A stretch of 64,000 nt of DNA from Pocillopora verrucosa (taxonomy: Eukaryota > Cnidaria > Anthozoa > Scleractinia > Pocilloporidae), in NCBI RefSeq assembly GCF_036669915.1, contig NC_089325.1:2127404-2191403 (forward strand). Reading direction: 5' to 3'. The translations under genes and the position numbers were made by a program. The notes under the pieces were generated by a model. That model saw nothing but the letters and a program-made list of their open reading frames with translations, did not search any database and had not been told where the DNA came from. Each line of letters starts with the position of its first letter. The first letter of the stretch is position 1. Shown piece after piece: positions 25,603 through 36,418 of this stretch.

Positions 25603-25605
25603 TTT
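25298..25605 (-). mobile_element. Palindromic hammerhead-like element with clean 14-bp duplication
   Basis: Flanked by perfect copies of ACACCTCTAGATGG (25284-25297 and 25606-25619). The parental segment has the same 14 bases once (8801-8814) with no insert, so the empty site is visible in the window. Most of the right part (about 25392-25590) is a near-perfect palindrome centred on GCGATT|AATCGC near 25499, with arms close to 100 bp. The left part carries an intact hammerhead-like core on the minus strand. Confidence 0.8.
25357..25390 (-). ncRNA. Hammerhead-ribozyme-like core
   Basis: Minus strand order: GCT, CTGACGA, A, GGGC-TAAC-GCTC hairpin, GAAAC, GTC, AGC. Core residues of the hammerhead are present, with a 3-bp stem I. 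One extra A precedes stem II, and helix III has no loop, as expected only if two copies act together. Cleavage is not shown. Confidence 0.45.
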
Positions 25606-26676
25606 ACACCTCTAGATGGTCAGCCAACCACGAGGCTTGAATGCACGTACGGCTGTCATTCTCGCTAAGCTTCAGTGAACACGCTGTTGGATTGTATGAC
25701 TGCCTGTCGAGGCAGATCCTTCCAAACAATTCTTATGAATTGATTCACGTTTTAGTAAGACTTACTTATGCATTATTAATTACTAATCAAACTTTCTACT
25801 CTTCAAATACTCTCTCTTAGAGCTAATAGAATCATAAACCGTCACAAAGGAAACTTCACATGTAAAAACGCGTAAAATGTAAATTTAATGTCCTTTCAAG
25901 AGTACAGCGCAAGAAGCAGAAGCTTTTACTGTAATCTCTAGGATTTCTATGCAAGGCTTGTTCACATGCAGTCTTCGTGTGAGGGTGTCACGCATTTCTT
26001 ACAGGCAGAGTTTCGTGACGAAGGGCTACCGCCGAAACGTCAGCTTTGAAACTCCTTGCGGTGAACACCACAGTTTCTCTAGAAAATTATCCCCTTTATT
26101 CATTTGTTCCTGACCCTACTTGTTATTTGTGTTCAGCTCACACAATCGCATTGAAAGCCTCCCAATCAATTCATCGCAAGCACGTTAAAAAAAAAGTTTG
26201 ATGAGAGGAACTTCTAAGCTTTAAAAAAAAAGTAACAAAGAAACCGTTGGCAAAATATCACTTATGCCCTAGTTTTTAGATAAAAGGTACCTCTTCCGAC
26301 GGATCTTTTAAATATTAAATAGAGAACTGCTAGTCTAGCCTATCTGAAAGGTCCAAGTAGGTTACAAAGACTAAACTATTTCCATCCTAATTGTTTTTCT
26401 CTTCAAAGTAGAAGTGATTACATGAAATGATATTTGTTTGAAATTACGGCAGATGTTAACCACCTAGTGCTGGCTGGCTGGGAATTCAGCAAATAATTTT
26501 TACAATAACGAAGGCAGAATTAAAAATAGGCAAAATTGCCAGGTGCCAAGCGCATTGTGATTAGGAGTCTTTAGCTGGTTCAGAGTCAAAAACAAATTAC
26601 GTAACGAGTCTAACTAATATCCTTAGCTTCCCAATTTTGGCTAAGGAAACCTCTTGACCTACCTATCAGCTTAAAC

Positions 26677-29600
26677 ATGCACGTACTAATATTATTCTTG
26701 ATCGGTGTCACTGCTTATGCAACAAGTCGCATTTCAAACAGGTTTCCCAGATTTCAAGCCGCTAATTTTGGCGAGATGATGGACGGGAAACAGCTCAACG
26801 GAAGCGTGATAAAGGAGGTAGAGGTGGAATCAGAAAGTTCTTGTAGATTGGAGTGTGTCAACGAAGAGCGATGTAAGTCTTACAACTTTGGAGGCAAAAA
26901 GAACAAACCTGAGGTATGGAAGTGCCAGATCAGTGACTCGGATCGATTTGAGAGGCCAGCTAAGGCCAACTTCATTGAGAACAAAGACTTCAGTTACAGA
27001 GGGATAAAGGTATTTGCAATGCATTTCAAAAGATTTTGACTACCACCTAGATATACGAACAAGTTCCTGAAAATGACAGTTAATGGTAAAAGAAAATAAG
27101 TTGATAAAATTTCAGAATTGCATCTAAGGAGGCTCTATAGTGTATTTTTCTCAATGTTGGCGAGCACGCCATCGTATTGTTATTGTAGAAAAGTTTTATG
27201 ATTTTGTCTTTCAAGGTCACTAAAAGCCATCAAAAGGCGATGAGCAAGGTTCAGACGATCGTTTGCTGTAGCAAATTTTATCAAAATGATTTTCGTGATA
27301 AAGCTAAGGCTCCACGAAGGGAGGCGCTCGCCAGTTATAATTCTTCAACTTCGATGAAATCTTTCAAAATGTTCATGATTTGTGAAATTTGTCCTGCCGA
27401 TCATTTAAAAGTTGGAGAAAAAGGGTAACAAATTAAATTAAATCAAATTTGGTCCTATGAATTTTTTTTATCAACAGGCACTAGGAAGGGCACAAACATG
27501 TTTAATGGTCCAACAAATCTTAGGAAATTCCATCTGAGGAAACGCCATAAATCGTGCTTAAAAGATCCCTAATTTCTCTGTCGCAAAACATTACGTAATG
27601 ACATCGCGTTTTGGCAATCTTTCCCACTGGGTTTTGTTTTCGGTTGACCTCTTTTTCAGGCGTATTGAGCCGCCACGCTATTTTGTCACTTTAAAGGCTC
27701 CCACTATTTGACTCCCACTATCTTGACTCTGATGATGACTTCCGCTCAGGTTGTCGAAACGTCAGTCACCACTACCGACAAAAGTTCTTCTCAGGACTAC
27801 ACTCACCCGGACGATCAAACTACACTATTACATGTTACCCCCGGGTTCAAACCATTTACTGTAAGGCTCCCACTATGTTCACACCCAGATCTCGCGCGAT
27901 CAAAAAACCCTATGGAGCCTCCTTAAACGACAAATATAAAAAAAAACGCAAAATTGAAGCAGAAACGTTCTTTCAAGCATTTTCACAAAACATTAGAGAA
28001 TCATAGAGAACTCTCTTTCATTACTAGCCACAAAGTTTAGTTAAGAAGTTTTTTTTTTCCGATTGAAAGCTAGAGATTATCTCAGTTCGTCATAACATAA
28101 AACGACCTCGTAGATTGACAATGGCGCAATGGCGCTGCTATTTAACAAGTCGAGAGTAGTCTAGCGTGGTCTATACTCTTAGCGACAAAGATATTGGTCA
28201 TCACATTGGTCAGAGAGCTGATAAAGCTATTGTGTGACAATAGACGCGAGCAGCCGACATCGACAAATTGGCCAATCAAATTGCGACATTGCTGCTAATT
28301 GTGGCAAAAAAATTTCAGTTTCCAAGCGTATTGTAGTAGATTGGCTAATTCTTTTGTTATCTGTATGGTTTAGACTAAAACAGTCACATATCAAGCTCTT
28401 TCCCCAGTGCGACGAACATTTGTTTTTTTCGGTTCCAGGTGTACGCAACCACTAACCCCACGTAGTGCGCATGCTCTCCTTTACGAATTTTTAAAATGGT
28501 GGACAAGCCCAAGAGGGAAATAAAAAAAAAAGCGATTTTGCAATGAATACTCAACATACACCCTCGTTAGAAAGGCAAATCTACGGAAGAAAGATACAAA
28601 ACTGTATGATATTGAGATCGATATGATATTAAATCGATACCGAGGGCCCGTTTCCATCTTGCTAAGAAGTGCATTTAATTGCCTTCCGCCACGATTAATA
28701 GCTTTCTTGACAGCTTTCTGAAGACAGAATACTTTCTTTCTGAAGACTTCTGATATGCAGCTATTGATTATATTACACCTCGTATACCTGACTGTTCAAA
28801 CACTTTGTTTACGATGGTTGAAAGGACCTACTCATGGTTCTCCGTCTTCGTCTTTACATTGCTTTGAAATAGTATAGATTAGTAAGCTGAAACGAAAAAT
28901 TAATCAGAGAAGTTTACGAAAAATACAGCAAACAAGCTTAAAAAAGGCATTTATTTAGACTTCATACTTCAACGAACTTCACAAATCTTACTTGTTTATC
29001 TTGTAAGTAAACGATGGCAGATTAATTCCCGAAGCGCTTACTGAGTTTCCCGATCCCTTTCCAACTGCTTTCACACTTACAAAACAGGAAAAAATCAAAA
29101 AGAGGAAGATACAGCTGTTTTGAAACGCCATTTGACGAGGGTAAATCTGCTTTTTGTTCGACACTTTACATATCAAAACAAAGGAAATTTGTTCCTCTTT
29201 TTGATTCTGGTAGTACATTTTTAATTTGCGCCTGCGTAAAGGAGATATCGCCCGAGACCCTTCGCTCGGTCGTGTTTTGATCAAAAACGCCTTGTCAATT
29301 TCACGCAACCGCTCGGAGAAAAGGTAAAAATGACGAGGGAAAAACTTTACCTTCAAGTTAGAAAATTAGCGAAATAGAAAGCCACAATATTGTAGTTTGA
29401 TATTTCAGAGGTACATTGAGTGCTTTTTCCGTAGAGAATCCGTACGATGCTAAAACATTCGAAAATTACACTCGATTTGAGTGGGGTGTTGAAGTGGGCG
29501 TGGTCACCACATTCATGTTGAGACTACTTGTACCCCATGAGTTTGATATGCTCCTCTGTGTCGTTGAAAGCGGGGGATATTTACCTCGTAGGCCACTGAG

Positions 29601-31137
29601 CGTCTCGCTAAATATCCACCACTATCCACCTCTACTTCAATAAACAATTGTTAATAATAACTTCATCATCATCACCAATATCATCGTCGGCATGATTGAT
29701 ATATTATCACCATCGTTATAAATTTTATTACTCTTACTAATATTATTATCATTATTGCTGTTGTTTACAATCAGAGCGTATGTGAACGAGATAAGTCAGA
29801 TTGTGGCAAGAACGAAATCTGCATCGTAGACATTCGAACCAACAGTGCACGATGCATTTGCAAGGATGGTTATACGGGAAAGCCCTGTAGTAAGTGAAAT
29901 AATAATGACAATAATAATGCAAAGAAAAAAAGCAAAGAAAACCGGCACAATAGTGATTTCACTGCTCGAACTTAGAAATTTCACACCTCGAGCACTAGGT
30001 GTACACAACTTCTATATTTGTTGATCAACTACTCCTCTCAATAAATTTCCTTTGTTGTTGTAATTGTTGTTGTTGTTGGTATTTTACAAACGTTATAATC
30101 ATTCATTATCAAGAGAAACACTACCCCCATGACTAAGTAAAAATAAATTACTTTTACTATAGTCCAAGCGTACGATTCAAATCAAATTTTTCGTCAACCA
30201 ATAGAACCCAAAAGTTGTGCTCTACTTTATCAAGATGGTGTCACATCTAGTGGCGTGTACACTATTAATCCAGATGGCGGAAATGCCATGCAAGTGTTGT
30301 GTGACATGACCACGAACGGTGGAGGTTGGACTGTTTTTCAGAGACGTTTGAACGGCTCTGTTGATTTCTATCGAGATTGGTCGTCCTACAAAAATGGCTT
30401 CGGAGATTTACACGGCGAGTTCTGGCTTGGAAATGACAATCTTCATCGTTTGACAGCCGCTGGTAACGTTTCGTTGAGAGTTGACCTGGAGGACTTCGAA
30501 GGTAACATCACATACGCTGAGTACGCGACATTTAAGGTGGCGGACCGGACAGATAAATACCGAATTCTAATTGGTGGATACAGTGGGACAGCTGGAGACG
30601 GTTTGAATGTACAAAGGTATAATAAACAGTAGTTTAAAAACGAGGTTATTAAAAGTAAAATTTCCGATAATTTGCAGGCAAAAATTTTAATATCTATTCG
30701 TTTCGAGACTTGTGTGAGTAAAGCGATGGAATCTTAAAAATATTCTCAGTTCATTCATATTTTATTTATTTATTTATTTATTTATTTTTTTGTATCTGCC
30801 ATTTTCGATTTTGGCTTATGAAATGTTGAACTAGTGTACCAAAAGCTCAAATTCTATCACAATATTTAATTATAAGATCTACAAACCGTATTTTATGGTG
30901 TTAACTTTTTGTAGTGACATGCAGTTCTCCACAAGAGATAGTGACAACGACATAAAACCGAACGCCAGCTGTGCTCAGCAGTTCAAAGGCGCCTGGTGGC
31001 ACAGGAGCTGTCATCATTCCAATCTAAACGGGTTGTATCTCAATGGAATTCACTTCTCAATGGCTGATGGCGTCAACTGGATTCCTTTTAAAGGATATTA
31101 CTACTCACTGAAACGTACAGAAATGAAAGTAAAGTAG
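26677..31137 (+). CDS. Lectin gene C: secreted PAN-EGF-fibrinogen (FReD) protein
   Basis: Exons 26677-27009, 29775-29889, 30163-30616 and 30915-31137, same phases as gene A and 374 residues. This is the duplicate partner of gene A, carried in with the ALDH pseudogene. Intron 1 is enlarged to 2.77 kb by a hammerhead-like element (27708-27862) and a TIR-like insertion (28388-29550). All EGF and fibrinogen cysteines, the DSDND calcium loop and the YSLKRTEMK end are kept. Differences from A cluster in the last exon: the GAWW motif is followed by HRSCHH instead of YRACLH, and the pocket strand reads [10 protein letters not shown]. The dyad block is at 26529. Ligand and immune role are inferred from the family. 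Confidence 0.9.
27708..27862 (+). mobile_element. Short hammerhead-like element in intron 1 of gene C
   Basis: Absent from the same intron of other copies. Flanked by AAGGCTCCCACTAT at 27694-27707 and 27863-27876, again 14 bases. A third, imperfect copy of the target (TTGACTCCCACTAT, 27708-27721) directly follows the left repeat, so the true element may start at 27722. The sequence is unrelated to the palindromic elements except for the ribozyme-like core. Confidence 0.65.
27724..27768 (+). ncRNA. Hammerhead-ribozyme-like motif with 5-bp stem I
   Basis: TGACT (27724-27728) and AGTCA (27764-27768) pair perfectly as stem I around CTGATGA (27729-27735), a stem II with GAC/GTC (27737-27739 with 27753-27755), GAAAC (27756-27760) and cleavage triplet GTC (27761-27763). 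All conserved core bases of the hammerhead are present. The departures are one extra base before stem II and a helix III with no loop. Minimal hammerheads of this kind are known from Penelope-like elements and small retrozymes and act as dimers. Confidence 0.55.
28388..29550. mobile_element. TIR-like insertion in intron 1 of gene C
   Basis: Compared with intron 1 of A, E and G, about 1.16 kb is inserted between AAACAGTCA and CTCCTCTGTG. Its ends are inverted: CATATCAAGCTC at the left and GAGTTTGATATG at the right. No transposase is seen. It carries a signal-peptide exon on the minus strand (28992-29131). The target duplication is not clear. Confidence 0.5.
28992..29131 (-). pseudogene. Signal-peptide first exon carried by the insertion
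   Basis: On the minus strand a start codon at 29131 opens a strong hydrophobic signal sequence (MAFQNSCIFLFLIFSCFVSV) followed by a Gly/Ser-rich stretch ending LPSFTYKIN, then a consensus donor AA|GTAAGA. It looks like exon 1 of a secreted-protein gene captured by the element. No second exon is recognised nearby. The open frame extends upstream to 29356 without another likely start. Confidence 0.35.
30770..30796. repeat. TTTA microsatellite in intron 3 of gene C
   Basis: About six tandem TTTA units, then a T run. Intron 3 of the other copies has a different T-rich tract at this place. Confidence 0.8.
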
Positions 31138-34100
31138 ATCAGTGTTGTTGTTTCTTTTCTTTTCTTTTCTTTTCTCTTTTGGTTTCACGAAGAGACTAGC
31201 TAGGTCCAGTCCACGGCCACAACACACTCCAGTTATGGATCCTTTTCGTCCCAGTCTCCCGTCGCATCTTTATTTACGTATATAACGAAGCTACTCATTA
31301 GTTTATTGATCGGGCTTTTGAGCCCTGTACAGCGGTTTACGTGATTTTGGGGCCATTTTCAAATCACCCCGTAGAGGTGTGAATTTTTATGTGATTCTTC
31401 GGAACATAAGCAGCACCGCTTCAACCAGTTCAGGGCAAAACTAAAATCATTGGCGAAACTGGGCCACCTCATGCGATGCTAAAGGAGATACTTTTATGAT
31501 TTCATTACTTTCAACATATAATTCTGTTCAATTCATGTTTTTTTTTTCATTTGCCACTTTTTGAGTATTCATCCGTCTACAAATAAATGATTTATTTGTC
31601 TTTGTTGATCTTGACGCAAAGTAACATTTGTTGGGAAAGGAAGTCTAATGTAAAGGGTTTTAATGCGTATGCCTCCAATTGTATTTGAGAAAACCAGGAC
31701 TTCATCTCTGCTTTCTGGTCTTAATGTAGCCGTTTACTACCATTCCAGGTTTATTTCCTTAGTTATTGAATAAACTTGTTATAACAGTCTCTAGAGCACC
31801 TTTACCACAGTCACGTGGTTTTACCATTATATCAAATCAGAAAAATAAGTTCATATTTTGCAGTTCTGTATAATAAAACAGTTATGTGAAGCATTTGTCT
31901 ACTGCTTGCTCTTTATTGTGATTGTCCAAGCCTGAACGCACAGCACCTCATAACTACTGTGCGAAATAATTGCGAGCAGACACGTATCCTGACTTTAAAA
32001 AGTCGGGCAATTACTTTCATAAACTTACTCCAAAGCTATGGACTTTTTTCTTATCGTTCGATAAAAAACGCCTAGGGAACCCTGGGGAAGTGTTTCGCAA
32101 GTGGTAAGAAGAGAGAGAACCCTAGAAACGACGTTGGTTTGTACTTAGACTAAGTCTCTCTTCAACAAACAGACCTCCGAAACATGGCGGACTTAGGAGA
32201 GGGTTAAACCTGTTTAGAATGTGGGAAAAGTTACAACAAGAAATGGAGGCTTCAGAAGTATAAGAGGTCTCATACAGGAGAGGCAGGTTTGTTTCCTGCG
32301 TCCTTCGAACAAAATCTGTAAATTTTAATCACTTTAAATTGTGAATTTAAAGGGTACTTCATCTGAAACGTGCTGTTACTCTGTTCGTCTGGTACGTTTT
32401 GGTTCGTCACCAAGGCATTGAGCGTAGGTTCGAGGAATTGTTATATGTTGAGAACTTGGCCAAGAAAATATGTGATTTCGAGAAATTTGAAGGTTTTTAA
32501 ACACAACTCGCTTTTTTCCTTTAACTTTCATTTAAAATGAATTTAGCATCAGTTTGCGATTCGGTTATGCCGAAATCCTGCATTCCAGACGACGTCATAT
32601 AATAGCCGCAAGTTGCATGTATTACATGATCTTACATGCTTCTTTCACACCAAAACGCCAACTCCTTGAACTGTGGAAGATACAGTGCTTTCTTCTCAGA
32701 AATACACAGTGAATTTTATTGGAAAGCAATCAAAGGCAAATTCTCTCCACTCCAATTTTGCCACTTTCTGGCTTTCTTCTATGGGGTGCACGTTGACTTT
32801 ATCAATTGAGGTGAAAATCTAAACTTAGGGGATGCCAGATTTTTATGAAGGTGGATGGATACTGAGCAATTTCTTTTTATTGCATTTTTTGAAATTTGGC
32901 CTATTTATAGCCTTTATGAACACTTGCTCATTAATCCATGTGTAAGAAATGGTAAACTGCAATAAACGCGAGATAATGGCATTCAAACATGCTTTCTCCC
33001 TGCAGTGTTTGTTTAGAAATATAAGTATTGGTTGTAATCGTAATTTTACTTCCAGAGACCTTTTAAGTGCGAGTATGAAGGATGCGAAAAATCCTTACCC
33101 AGGCACCTACAATCGTTTCTAAATTGAAGGCTATGCAACTAGGGTCTTTTACCCACCTTTCGATAGAAAAACCACCGTGATCACCCGGGTCGATCGAACC
33201 TTTCTCCGTGTTGATCTGAGAGAAGACACCAATTGAGTGTCCAATATCTCCTCGGATCAAACACTTCCCCTGAGGGCCTGGGGAAAAGGTGTGTTGTTAA
33301 AGTTCTTGAACAATAAAAGTTCAAAATAAATAGTTTAAAGAAAGATATCGCACAGCATTTGTATCACCTTGTAGGATAATGGTTGCTGTGTTGGCTTCAC
33401 AAGAAAAATGGGGCAAGTGGAGGAGGAAAGTGTCCCTAAATGTGAGAAACTCACCTCGCTCTTTAGCCCCCTCCCCTAGACACACCTCTAATAATCAACC
33501 AACCACAAGGCTTGAATGCGCATACGCCTGTAAAAGTCGATAAGCTTTTGTAAACATGCTGTTGGATTATCTGAGCGCCTGTCGAGACAGATCCTTTCAG
33601 ACATTTCTTATGAATTGATTCATGTTTTAGCAAGACTTATTTGCGAACTACTAATCACCACTCTATTTTCCTACTCTTTCAATACTTTCTCATAACGCTA
33701 AAAGAATGGATTAATATCGTGAGAATGGCGGTAATAAACTATTATAGAGGAAAAACTTCACACGTAAAAACGCGTAAAATATAAAGTATAATTTCCTCAC
33801 AAGAGCACACCGCAAGAAACAGGAGTTTTTACAGTAATCTCTAGGATTTCTATGCAAGACTTATTCACAGTCCTCTTGTCACGCATTTCTTACGGGCAGT
33901 GTTTCGTGACGAAGGCTCTTTACGGTGGCAGCCATAGATTCTCTAGAAACTTACCCCCTTTATTCATTTGTTCCTTACCCTACTTATTATTTGTGTTCAG
34001 CTCACACAATCACGATAAAAGCCTCCCAATTAATTTATCGCAAGCACGTTAAAAAAAAAAGTTTGACGAGAGGAACCTCTAAGCTTTTAAAAACAAATAA

Positions 34101-34397
34101 CAAAGGAACTCTCGGCAAAAGTATCACTCCTACTCTATTTTTTAAACAAAAGAGACTTCTTCCGACTGATCTTTTAAATATTAAATAGAGAACTACCATT
34201 CTATCCTATCTAAAAGGTCCAGGCAGGTTACAGAGACTAAACTATTTCTATGCCAATTGTTTTTCTCTTCAAAGGAGATGTGATTACATGAATTTTTTGT
34301 GTAAAATTACGCCAGATGTTAACCACGTAGTGCTGGAGTAGCTGACTGGGAATTCAGCAAAGAATTCTTATAATAACAAAGCTAAGAATTAACAATA
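31138..34397. other. Intergenic region between lectin copies C and D
   Basis: The 3' flank block of C (to about 32.0 kb), a zinc-finger exon remnant (32184-32288), about 0.8 kb with no recognisable gene, then a shortened upstream block from about 33.09 kb leading to copy D. A (TTTTC)n tract lies near 31150-31180. Confidence 0.5.
32184..32288 (+). pseudogene. C2H2 zinc-finger exon remnant, first copy
   Basis: Starts ATGGCGGAC and, after an in-frame TAA, reads TCLECGKSYNKKWRLQKYKR then SHTGE. The Cys pair, the GKSY turn and the SHTGE linker are those of a C2H2 finger; the first zinc-binding His is replaced by Tyr. Related remnants lie at 43948, 50263 and 60338. This copy keeps the finger best but carries the stop. 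Confidence 0.55.
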
Positions 34398-34540
34398 GGC
34401 AAAATTGCCAGCTGCCAAGCGCATTGAGATTACGAGTCTCTGGCTGAATCAGAATCAATACGCAATAATGAGTCTAACTAATACCCTTGGCATCCCAATT
34501 TTGGCTGAGGAAACCTCTTGATCTACCTATCTGCTTAAAC

Positions 34541-35562
34541 ATGCACGTACTAATATTATTCTTGATCAGTGTCACTGCTTATGCAACAAGTCGCATTTCA
34601 AACAGGTTTCCCAGATTTCAAGCCGCTAATTTTGGCGAGATGATGGACGGGAGACAACTCAACGGGAGCGTGATAAAGGAGATAGAGGTGAAATCAGAAA
34701 GTTCTTGTAGATTGGAGTGTGTCAACGAAGAGCGATGTAAGTCTTACAACTTTGGAGGCAAAAAGAGCAAATCTGAGAGATGGAAGTGCCAGATCAGTGA
34801 CTCGGATCGATTTGAGAGGCCAGCTAGGGCCAACTTCATTGAGAACAAAGAGTTCAGTTGCAGAGGGATAAAGATATTTGCAATGCATTTCAAATGACTA
34901 TGACTACCGCCTAGATATACGAAAAAATTCGAGAAAAAGACAATTAATGGTAAGAAATGATGTGATAAAATTGCAGAATTGCACCCAGGGAAGTTCAGAA
35001 GGGTTTTTGCTCAATGTTGGCGTGCACGCCATCGTATTGTTTTTGCAGAAATGATTTTTCTTTTCAAGGTCACTAAAAGCCGTCAATAGGCGATGAGCAA
35101 GATTCGGATCATCGTTTGCTGCAGTAAATATTATCAAAATGATTTTCATTATCAAGCTAAGGCTTGACGAAGAGATGCGCATACTTTATCTAGATGGTGT
35201 CACATCTAGCGGTGTGTACACCATCATTCCAGATGGCGGAAATCCCATACAAGTGTTATGTGACATGACCACGAACGGTAAAGCTTGGACTGTTTTTCAG
35301 AGACGTTTGAACGGCTCTGTTGATTTCTATCGAGATTGGTCGTCCTACAAAAATGGTTTCGGAGATTTGAAGGGCTTGGAAATGACAATCTTCATCGCGT
35401 AACAGTCGCTGGTAACGTTTCTTTGAGAGTTGACCAAGATGACTTCGAAGGTAACATCAGATACACTGAGTACGCGACATTTAAGGTGGCGGACCAGACA
35501 GATAAATACTGTATTCTAATTGGTGGATACAGTGGGACTGGAGACGGTTTGAATAAACAAAG
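34541..35562 (+). pseudogene. Lectin copy D: exon-deleted pseudogene
   Basis: Exon 1 (34541-34873) is open, but its donor GT is now AT (34874-34875) and the PAN domain has a Tyr-to-Cys change near its end (FSCRGIK). A deletion then joins intron 1 to the inside of exon 3 near 35182, removing the EGF exon and the first fibrinogen cysteine. A 10-base deletion near 35370 removes the EFW of GEFWLGN and breaks the frame. After 35562 intron 3 is joined directly to the 3' flank (near 35645), so the last exon is gone. The in-frame ATG at 34487 is not used as the start because no other copy has an equivalent. Dyad block at 34398. Confidence 0.92.
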
Positions 35563-36153
35563 GTATAATAAACAGTAGTTTAGAAATGAGGTTATTGAGA
35601 GTAGATGTCCGATAATTTGCAGGCAAATATTTTTATATCTATTCAGCCATAACACACTCCAGTTATTGATCCTTTTCGTACCAGTCTTACGTCGCATTTT
35701 TATTTACGTATATGACGAAGCTACTCATTGGTTTATTGATAGAGCTTTTGAGCCCTGTACAGCGGTTTACCATATTTAGGGGCCATTTTCAATTCATCCA
35801 ATAGAGGACCGCTTCAACCAGTTCAAAGCAAAACTTAAAACCAATCGCGAAATGGCCACCTTATGCAATGAAAAGCAATATTCACTTATGATTGTAATGG
35901 CCATTATTTATACGCTGCTGGTAATATGAACAAAGATCATCACAGGAGTTGGTATATCAGTTAGATATTGCATGGTCAAGATAAAGGAGCAAACTTAGCG
36001 AAGGTAACATGGGAAAGCTGCATTAAAATTTGGATCACTTTTAAAACATTTATTGAACTTAGGATAACGCAACCTCCTTCTAAAAGAATATGTGTGTGAA
36101 ATAATTATTTTCAGCATATACTTCTGCTCAATCCCTGTTTGCTTTCATATTTG

Positions 36154-36159
36154 AATAAA

Positions 36160-36204
<45 letters not shown>

Positions 36205-36418
36205 TATAGCAGGTAATTTAGTGTTAACAACTGGGTTGAAAACGTAAATTAGCCACCGTAAAGGGTAAAAAAGCTGACGTTTCGAGCGTTAGCCCTTCGT
36301 CGAGCATTAGCCCTTCGTCAATCGCTCTGACGAAGGGCTAACGCTCGAAACGTCAGCTTTTTTACCCTTTACGGTGGCTAATTTACGTTTTCAACCCAGT
36401 CGTTAACACTAAATTACC
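36154..36418 (+). mobile_element. Palindromic hammerhead-like element with 14-bp duplication
   Basis: Flanked by perfect TGCTTTCATATTTG (36140-36153 and 36419-36432). The other units have one related A/T-rich site ending ATTTGCC without an insert. The two arms are inverted copies meeting near 36315. The left end (AATAAAGGGGTAAG) extends further than the right end (CTAAATTACC), the same asymmetry seen in the other elements once orientation is allowed for, so the ends are defined rather than random. Confidence 0.8.
36324..36357 (+). ncRNA. Hammerhead-ribozyme-like core
   Basis: GCT, CTGACGA (36327-36333), GGGC-TAAC-GCTC hairpin, GAAAC (36347-36351), GTC (36352-36354), AGC. Core complete; helix III without a loop. 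The opposite arm is truncated at TCGTCGAG, so only this strand has a full core. Confidence 0.45.

Larger units (their letters stand above)
24436..26528. other. Intergenic block between ALDH pseudogene and lectin gene C
   Basis: This is the duplicate of 7953-9754, very similar base for base, with one insertion (25298-25605). As in the parent, no convincing exon is present. Confidence 0.6.

Noticed and set aside
34487-34540. Upstream in-frame start for lectin copy D
   Set aside because: Other copies have no equivalent, and it would bury the signal peptide. The same applies to 52930 upstream of G.
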